From: CAWGOF01 sp963824225
GTDB lineage: Bacteria > Acidobacteriota > Polarisedimenticolia > Polarisedimenticolales > Polarisedimenticolaceae
Length of the DNA: 64,000 nt
Assembly (NCBI GenBank): GCA_963824225.1
Contig: CAWGOF010000003.1
Coordinates: 1,240,001-1,304,000, forward strand
Direction: 5' to 3'
In this document: one piece after another, positions 59,295 through 64,000 of the stretch
Layout: each line of letters begins with the position of its first letter
Position numbering within the stretch: the stretch's first letter is position 1
The notes under the pieces: generated by a model
Told to the model about the DNA's origin: nothing
Databases searched by the model: none
What the model saw: only the letters and a program-made list of their open reading frames with translations
Translations under genes and position numbers: made by a program

Positions 59295-60979
59295 CAGGCG
59301 CTCCGGACGTCCTGGATCGGATCGGTCGGCGCTGCTCGCTCGACCGAGGCGTCCGACCCGGGCCCGGCCACGGGGAGGTGTACGAAGAACGTGCTCCCCG
59401 TATCCGGAACGCTCTCGACGCGGACCCGGCCCCCGTGGGCCTGGGCGATGTGCCGGACGATCGCCAGGCCGAGTCCGCTACCCCGGACGTCGTGAACCAG
59501 GCCGGTGCTGACCCGGTGGAACCTCTCGAAGATCTTGTCCTGCTCGTCCCGGGAGATGCCGATCCCGTGGTCTCGGACCGACAGCACGACCTCGCCGCTT
59601 CCCCCGTCGATCCGCACGAGCACCTCGGTCGAGCGGCCGGAGTACTTGACCGCGTTGTCCACGAGGTTCGCCAGCGCCTGGGCGATCGCGTCCCGATCCG
59701 CCACGACGCGCGGCAGGACGGCCGGTGCGCCCTCGATGACGAGCCGGAAGCCCTGGTGCCGCAGCCGAACCGCGAGCGATCGCAGCGTGTCGTCGAGCGC
59801 CTCGCGCAGGTCGAGTGGCTCGAATTCGTACGTCTTGGCCCCCGACTCGATCTTCGAGAAATCCAGGATGTTGTCGATCAGCTGCGTCAAGCGTCGGCTC
59901 TCGGTCTCGATGTACTCCCCGTACTCGCGGACCTTCTCGTCGGTCCGGACGCGGCCCAGGCGCAGGAACTCGCCGAACACGCGTATCGATGCGATCGGCG
60001 TGCGCAGCTCGTGGGACACGTTCGACACGAAATCCGACTTCATCTGGGACAGCCGCAGCTCGCGCGACGCCGTGCGCAGCGCGAGCACCACGCCGCCGAG
60101 GAGCACGACGGCGAGGAGTGCGGAGAGCGACATGTTGAGAACGAAGTTCGACTGCGCCCACTCCTCGGCCGTGGTATGGCGGCTGCCGAGCATGAGCTTC
60201 CAGTCGGAGAACAGGAACGCCAGGGGGCGGCTGACCTCGACCGTGCCCGCCGGCTCTCCGGCCTGGCCCAGGATCACACGCCCGCGCCCGTCGCGGACCG
60301 TCACGACGAGGTTCTCCTGGGCCCGCCGATCGAAGAACTTCGGCAGCGCCATGTCGATGTTCCGCGGGAGCACGCTCGACTCGAAGAACCCGTTGTCGAT
60401 GACGATCCCGGCCACGCCGACGATGGCGCAGCCGTCGTCGGACAGTGGGTTCAGTACGATCCGGTTGTCCGGATCACGTTCGTCCACCGACAGCGCGTGG
60501 CTCTCGAGCACGCCGCCCTTGTGCAGCGTCGCCTTCCATGGAGCCAGGGCGACCTGGATCGCCCGTGTCGTCCGGGGATCGTCGGGCAGCCCTGCGGCGC
60601 CCGTCGCCGGGTCGAACACGAGGAGCAGGGCCTCGCTGCGCTCGGGCCACGACGTGTAGGCGAAGAGGTAGCGGGCGCCCTCGACCTCCTTCTTGTGGAA
60701 GTAGCTGCCGATCGCGTCGGGGTCGGGCGTCGCCAGGAGCGACACGGGGAGGTTCAGCGCGCGCTCGGCCTGGGCGCGGTAGAAGTACTCGACACCGTTC
60801 GACACGGCCTCCAAGTAGTTGCTGAGCCAGGCCTTCTGAGCGATGGCGGAGGTCCGCTCGAGGCGAGCGAGCCAGCGGTACTGCAGGCCGAACAACAGTC
60901 CGAGCGGCACGAACACGGCGAAGAAGACGATCCACAGCGCGCGGTTCGGCATGAGCGACCGACTGATCCGCAGACCCAT
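59294..60979 (-). CDS. Membrane sensor histidine kinase
   Basis: A 561-residue sensor kinase. Transmembrane helices at about residues 15-35 (IVFFAVFVPLGLLFGLQY) and 285-305 (MSLSALLAVVLLGGVVLAL) flank a large periplasmic sensor domain. There is no HAMP domain; the dimerisation H-box DFVSNVSHELRTPIASIRVF follows within 20 residues of the second helix. N-box LANLVDNAVKYS, G1 VRDHGIGIS and G2 GSGLGLAIVRHIAQAHGG complete the catalytic domain. ATG 60977-60979 is preferred; ATG 60952 is possible. It is coupled to the response regulator. The ligand is unknown. Confidence 0.9.
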   Translation of the reverse strand: MGLRISRSLMPNRALWIVFFAVFVPLGLLFGLQYRWLARLERTSAIAQKAWLSNYLEAVSNGVEYFYRAQAERALNLPVSLLATPDPDAIGSYFHKKEVEGARYLFAYTSWPERSEALLLVFDPATGAAGLPDDPRTTRAIQVALAPWKATLHKGGVLESHALSVDERDPDNRIVLNPLSDDGCAIVGVAGIVIDNGFFESSVLPRNIDMALPKFFDRRAQENLVVTVRDGRGRVILGQAGEPAGTVEVSRPLAFLFSDWKLMLGSRHTTAEEWAQSNFVLNMSLSALLAVVLLGGVVLALRTASRELRLSQMKSDFVSNVSHELRTPIASIRVFGEFLRLGRVRTDEKVREYGEYIETESRRLTQLIDNILDFSKIESGAKTYEFEPLDLREALDDTLRSLAVRLRHQGFRLVIEGAPAVLPRVVADRDAIAQALANLVDNAVKYSGRSTEVLVRIDGGSGEVVLSVRDHGIGISRDEQDKIFERFHRVSTGLVHDVRGSGLGLAIVRHIAQAHGGRVRVESVPDTGSTFFVHLPVAGPGSDASVERAAPTDPIQDVRSA

Positions 60980-61020
60980 GCCCGGATCATACGCAGCGCG
61001 CCGGGCGTGGGGTTCGACGT

Positions 61021-61036
61021 TTACCGCGGAGTTACC
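61021..61036. promoter_or_regulatory. Direct repeats with 11-bp spacing upstream of the kinase gene
   Basis: TTACC recurs at 61021-61025 and 61032-61036, an 11-base period typical of PhoB/OmpR-type binding sites. It lies about 40 bases upstream of the histidine kinase start. Only two units are clear, so this is a weak call. Confidence 0.3.
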
Positions 61037-61066
61037 GGTGCGACAACTTTTTACGTTTCGCGGCCC

Positions 61067-61110
61067 TGGACAGGGACGAACCCTTCGTGTATCGTTCAAT
61101 CCGGATGAAC
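61067..61110 (+). promoter_or_regulatory. Promoter and candidate operator of the arsR-type/ahcY operon
   Basis: TGGACA (61067-61072), 17-base spacer, TATCGT (61090-61095). The inverted repeat GTTCA-ATCCGGA-TGAAC (61094-61110) covers the expected start site, a classic position for an ArsR-type repressor, and ends five bases before the ATG at 61116. Confidence 0.5.
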
Positions 61111-61115
61111 GGATC

Positions 61116-62068
61116 ATGACGTCGATCGAGCGCATATCGGTCCTTGCCGACGGGGTTCGGAGCCGCGCGCTGCTCGCCGTGTGCTCGGGCGAGCTGACCG
61201 TGAGCGAGCTGTGCGAGGTGCTGGACCTGCCCCAGAGCACCGTCAGCCGTCACTTGAAGATCCTGGCCGACGCCGGCTGGGCCACGAGCCGTCCCGAGGG
61301 CACTCGCCGGCTCTATCGCTTCGCGATCGACGGCGCCGACCCGGCGCGTCCCGTGTGGGATCTGGCGCGTGCCGAGCTCGAGGCTTCGCGCGGCGCACGG
61401 CAGGATGCCCAGCGCCTCGAGCGCGTGCTCGCGCGGCGCCGGGATCGGTCGCGGGAGTTCTTCGCCGACGGCGCCGAGCGCTGGGAGCGACGACGCGAAG
61501 AGCTGTTCGGTAGTCGGTCCCCGCTCGTCGGACTGCTCGGCCTGCTCGACCCGGGGCTCGTCGTGGCCGATCTCGGGTGCGGCACCGGGGCGATCGCCGA
61601 GGTCTTGGCCGAACTCGTGCACCAGGTCATCGCGATCGACGACTCCGACTCGATGCTCCAAGCGAGCCGGAACCGGCTGGCGGCGCGCGCGAACGTGGAG
61701 GTCCGCAAGGGTCAGCTCGAAGCGCTGCCGCTCGAGCCGGCGAGCGTGGACGCGGCGACAGCGATCCTGGTGCTGCACCACCTGCCGGATCCCGCGCGGG
61801 CCCTGGCCGAGGTCGCGCGCGTTCTGCGGCCCGGCGGCCGGCTGATCATCGTCGACATGCTGCCTCACGACCGGGACGAGCTCCGGCGTGAGATGGGCCA
61901 CGTGTGGCTCGGGTTTGCCCGCGAGCAGCTCGACCGGCTCGCCGCAGCCGCGAGGCTCCGGCTCGCCCGGTTCACGAACCTCCCGATCGATCCGCAGTCG
62001 ACCGGGCCCGCGCTGTTCACCGCCTTGGCGATCGCCGAACAACAACCGAAACCCGGAGACGACAGGTC

Positions 62069-62072
<4 letters not shown>
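61116..62072 (+). CDS. ArsR-family regulator fused to a SAM-dependent methyltransferase
   Basis: A 318-residue fusion. Residues 1-90 are an ArsR-type winged helix (LADGVRSRALLAVCSGELTVSELCEVLDLPQSTVSRHLKILADAGW). Residues 140-310 are a class I methyltransferase with VVADLGCGTGAIAEVLAE (motif I), VIAIDDSDSML and ATAILVLHHLPDPARALAEVARVLRPGGRLIIVD. No metal-binding cysteines of the arsenic type are visible. Its stop overlaps the ahcY start (ATGA), so it is tied to S-adenosylhomocysteine removal. It may sense the SAM/SAH ratio through the methyltransferase domain and repress its own operon; this last point is inference. Confidence 0.86.
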
Positions 62073-63571
<1,499 letters not shown>

Positions 63572-63578
63572 TCCGTGA

Positions 63579-63609
63579 CGCGCGGGGATCGGCCGACGAT
63601 CCCCGCGCG
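63579..63609 (+). terminator. Strong hairpin after ahcY, no T run
   Basis: CGCGCGGGGATC and GATCCCCGCGCG form a perfect 12-bp stem around a seven-base loop, starting eight bases after the ahcY stop. No T tract follows, so termination would be of the T-poor kind, or the hairpin may protect the 3' end. Confidence 0.55.
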
Positions 63610-63650
63610 CCGCCGGTGATACCCTGGCCTAGAGCCTCGGAGGATCGGAC

Positions 63651-64000
63651 GTGGGTATCCGGGTCGGCTTGATGGGCCTCGGCCGGATCGGTCGCAACCT
63701 GTTCCGGATCCTGTACAACCGAACGGACGTCCAGGTGGCCCTCGTCGCGGACGTGGCCGAGCCGAAGGCCGTCGAGTACCTGCTGCGCTTCGACACGATC
63801 CTCGGGAGGTTCCCGGACGAGCTGCGGCTTCGCGAGGGCAGCTTCTACGTCGCTGGCAAGCGGATCCCCCTGCACGTGGAGAGCGCCGCGGGCGACGTGC
63901 CGCCGTGGGATGCCCACGGCGTCGACATCGTGGTCGAGGCGACCGCGCGCTCGCGGGGCCGGGCCGAGATCGAGCGGCACCTGGCCCGGGGAGTTCACGG
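63651..64000 (+). CDS. Glyceraldehyde-3-phosphate dehydrogenase-like protein, 5' part
   Basis: The first 116 residues of a type I GAPDH-like enzyme; the gene runs off the right edge. VGLMGLGRIGRNLFRILYNR is the NAD-binding loop and DVQVALVADVAEPKAVEYLLRFDTILGRF matches the next part of the Rossmann domain, followed by VAGKRIPLHVESAAGDVPPWDAHGVDIVVEATARSR. GTG 63651 follows GGAGG. The catalytic Cys lies beyond the window, so a paralogous role cannot be excluded. Confidence 0.85.
   Translation, partial: MGIRVGLMGLGRIGRNLFRILYNRTDVQVALVADVAEPKAVEYLLRFDTILGRFPDELRLREGSFYVAGKRIPLHVESAAGDVPPWDAHGVDIVVEATARSRGRAEIERHLARGVH

Noticed and set aside
60980..61115. SAH riboswitch upstream of the ArsR-methyltransferase/ahcY operon
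   Set aside because: I looked for the SAH-riboswitch core because of the context, but the gap lacks its conserved segments; a promoter with a protein-type operator fits better.

Overview
The window is one stretch of a very GC-rich (roughly two thirds G+C or more) Gram-negative genome. An outer-membrane beta-barrel, an OPX-type polysaccharide exporter, lipoproteins, a LapA/LapB-like protein and an MglA/MglB pair all point that way. Gene content resembles Myxococcota or one of the uncultured phyla once grouped with Deltaproteobacteria (Binatota- or Eisenbacteria-like lineages), but nothing here fixes the phylum.

Region 1 (1-28913) is an exopolysaccharide locus of the kind found with exosortase A (EpsH1/XrtA). 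It has a flippase, five recognisable sugar or phosphosugar transferases, two glutamine-dependent amidotransferases, an SGNH hydrolase, two polysaccharide deacetylases, a decarboxylase/acyl ligase/ACP trio, FemAB- and GNAT-type acyltransferases, a Wzz-like chain-length protein with its tyrosine kinase, an OPX exporter, an outer-membrane barrel and an EpsB-type initiating transferase. No exosortase gene and no PEP-CTERM tail is in the window. An HprK-like kinase, a PqqD-like protein and a nucleotidyltransferase-like protein sit in and beside the locus and may form a separate, uncharacterised modification system. Inside this region, 5824-8455 carries dozens of single-base indels that break two genes in every frame. 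I read it as badly polished sequence, not as decay.

Region 2 (28935-43495) is mainly housekeeping on the + strand: an HTH-receiver regulator, tRNA-Arg(ACG) next to tadA, two tRNA-Ser, SRP RNA, dnaX-ybaB-recR, mglB-mglA, rplU-rpmA-obgE-nadD-rsfS-rlmH, a LapA/LapB-like fusion, comF, an orphan exported protein with its own promoter and terminator, and a membrane-anchored spermidine-synthase-like protein.

Region 3 (43560-57887) holds two enormous secreted paralogues (about 2200 and 1980 residues) in tandem. Each is built from a beta-helix domain, calcium-binding thrombospondin type 3 repeats, fibronectin-like modules and three copies of an unrecognised module. Two lipoproteins follow.

Region 4 (57901-64000) has a second HTH-receiver protein, a histidine kinase/response regulator pair, an ArsR-methyltransferase fusion coupled to S-adenosylhomocysteine hydrolase, and the start of a glyceraldehyde-3-phosphate dehydrogenase gene. 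Promoters are readable by eye in many gaps, typically TTGAC(A/C/G) with about 17 bases to a TAGA- or TATA-type -10. Three genes start within about 4-16 bases of their -10.
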